Below the pieces are notes generated by a model. The model saw only the letters and a list, made by a program, of their open reading frames with translations. It did no database searches and was not told the DNA's origin. Below, one piece after another: positions 42,913-43,721 of a stretch of DNA of 43,721 nucleotides; within the stretch, counting starts at the first letter, position 1, and each line of letters begins with the position of its first letter. The stretch lies in NCBI GenBank assembly GCA_040414495.1, contig JBEDUI010000210.1, positions 1 through 43,721 of the forward strand, written 5' to 3'. The stretch comes from DATAVB01 sp040414495 (GTDB lineage Bacteria; Actinomycetota; Actinomycetes; Mycobacteriales; QHCD01). A program made the translations under genes and the position numbers.

Positions 42913-43078
42913 CGGGATGGCCTGGTCACGTCCCGACCGCGGTGCTTCTGCGGGGTCCTTCCACGCCGGCTGGGCCAGGGCGACAGGACGGCACCTGGCC
43001 GATACCTGTCCGCGTCCGCCGCTTCAGCACGCCGCGCGATAGCCTCCCGACAAAATAGCGTTGATCACGGAGGTGGCG

Positions 43079-43721
43079 ATGAGCCAGCAGGTACGCGGGG
43101 TCGTGTCGCGGGCGAAAGGGGAGCCGGTCACGCTCGAAACGGTGGTCATTCCCGACCCGGGACCCGGCGAGGCGGTCGTGGCGGTGCGGGCCTGCGGGGT
43201 GTGCCATACCGACCTGCACTACCGGGAGGGCGGCATCACCGATGACTACCCGTTTCTGCTCGGCCACGAGGCGGCCGGCGTGGTGGAGTCGGTCGGCGCG
43301 GGCGTGACCGAGGTGGTGCCGGGCGATTTCGTCATTCTCAACTGGCGCGCGGTCTGCGGCGAATGCCGGGCCTGCCGGCGGGGTCGGCCCTGGTACTGCT
43401 TCAACACGCACAATGCGGCCCAGCCGATGACGCTCACCGACGGGACGGTCCTCTCGCCGGCGCTGGGCATCGGCGCGTTCGCCGACAAGACGTTGGTCGC
43501 GGCCGGACAGTGCACGAAGGTCGACCCGGCGGTCAAGCCCGAGGTGGCCGGCCTGCTCGGCTGTGGCGTGATGGCCGGCCTCGGCGCCGCCCTGAACACC
43601 GGCGCGGTCGGCCGCGGCGACTCGGTCGCGGTGATCGGCTGCGGGGGAGTCGGGGACGCGGCGATCGCGGGGGCCCGGCTCGCGGGAGCGACCACGATCA
43701 TCGCGGTGGACCGGGACGAGC
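43079..43721 (+). CDS. mscR: S-(hydroxymethyl)mycothiol dehydrogenase, truncated by the window end
   Basis: The first 214 residues of a zinc-dependent medium-chain alcohol dehydrogenase. The start ATG 43079 follows GGAGG. Catalytic zinc site CGVCHTDLHYREGG and GHEAAGVVESVG, and structural zinc cysteines CGECRACRRGRPWYC, are present. ILNWRAVCG and FNTHNAAQ are characteristic of the mycothiol-dependent formaldehyde dehydrogenase. It detoxifies formaldehyde and S-nitrosomycothiol using NAD, and implies that the host makes mycothiol. The gene continues beyond the right edge. Confidence 0.9.
   Translation, partial: MSQQVRGVVSRAKGEPVTLETVVIPDPGPGEAVVAVRACGVCHTDLHYREGGITDDYPFLLGHEAAGVVESVGAGVTEVVPGDFVILNWRAVCGECRACRRGRPWYCFNTHNAAQPMTLTDGTVLSPALGIGAFADKTLVAAGQCTKVDPAVKPEVAGLLGCGVMAGLGAALNTGAVGRGDSVAVIGCGGVGDAAIAGARLAGATTIIAVDRDE

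Overview
The window is chromosomal DNA from a high-GC actinobacterium. The signs are strong G/C bias at third codon positions, many GTG starts, LexA-type and leader-peptide regulation typical of the phylum, and, at the right edge, a gene almost certainly encoding the mycothiol-dependent formaldehyde dehydrogenase, so the host probably makes mycothiol. The genus cannot be fixed from the sequence alone. There is no rRNA, tRNA, CRISPR array, prophage or complete insertion sequence.

Layout. (1) 0-6.6 kb is assimilatory sulfate reduction: a minus-strand sulfite reductase, small zinc-ribbon protein and APS reductase face a plus-strand cysD-cysN-cysG-like operon. The 480 bp between them holds two divergent leaders, each with a short cysteine-containing leader peptide. 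No APS kinase is present, which fits the four-cysteine APS-reductase type of CysH. (2) 6.5-10.7 kb: an APH(3')-family phosphotransferase overlapping the end of a convergent membrane-anchored esterase, then a NarL/DesK-type two-component system. (3) 10.7-15.9 kb: a perfect LexA box precedes a SAV_6107-type HEPN protein, followed by ligA and a fused pabB-pabC gene. (4) 15.9-23.1 kb: an ACT-domain protein, a beta-propeller protein, menA, and gatC-gatA-small membrane protein-gatB. (5) 23.1-31.6 kb is accessory and rich in repeats: a LacZ-type beta-galactosidase, a nucleotidyltransferase, a lipoprotein glucose/sorbosone dehydrogenase, an aldo/keto reductase and a PH-domain protein, separated by tandem arrays, two families of intergenic inverted repeats and a 190 bp element with terminal inverted repeats. 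(6) 31.7-41.9 kb is branched-chain amino acid and serine biosynthesis: ilvD, an NmrA-like protein, ilvB-ilvN-ilvC behind a leaderless leader-peptide attenuator, serA, leuB and ilvE. (7) The end holds a GNAT acetyltransferase, another repeat copy and the start of mscR.

From memory, the order ligA / ACT protein / gatCAB / PH-domain protein / ilvBNC / serA / leuB resembles the Rv3014c-Rv2995c neighbourhood of Mycobacterium tuberculosis, so blocks 3, 4 and 6 look ancestral and block 5 looks like inserted or fast-changing DNA.

The most noteworthy observations are regulatory and repetitive rather than a new enzyme system: the paired cysteine leaders, the ilvB leader, three consecutive CAACT/AGTTG inverted repeats before ilvE, the SOS box, the repeat families, and an over-represented palindrome TCCACWGTGGA scattered inside coding sequence.
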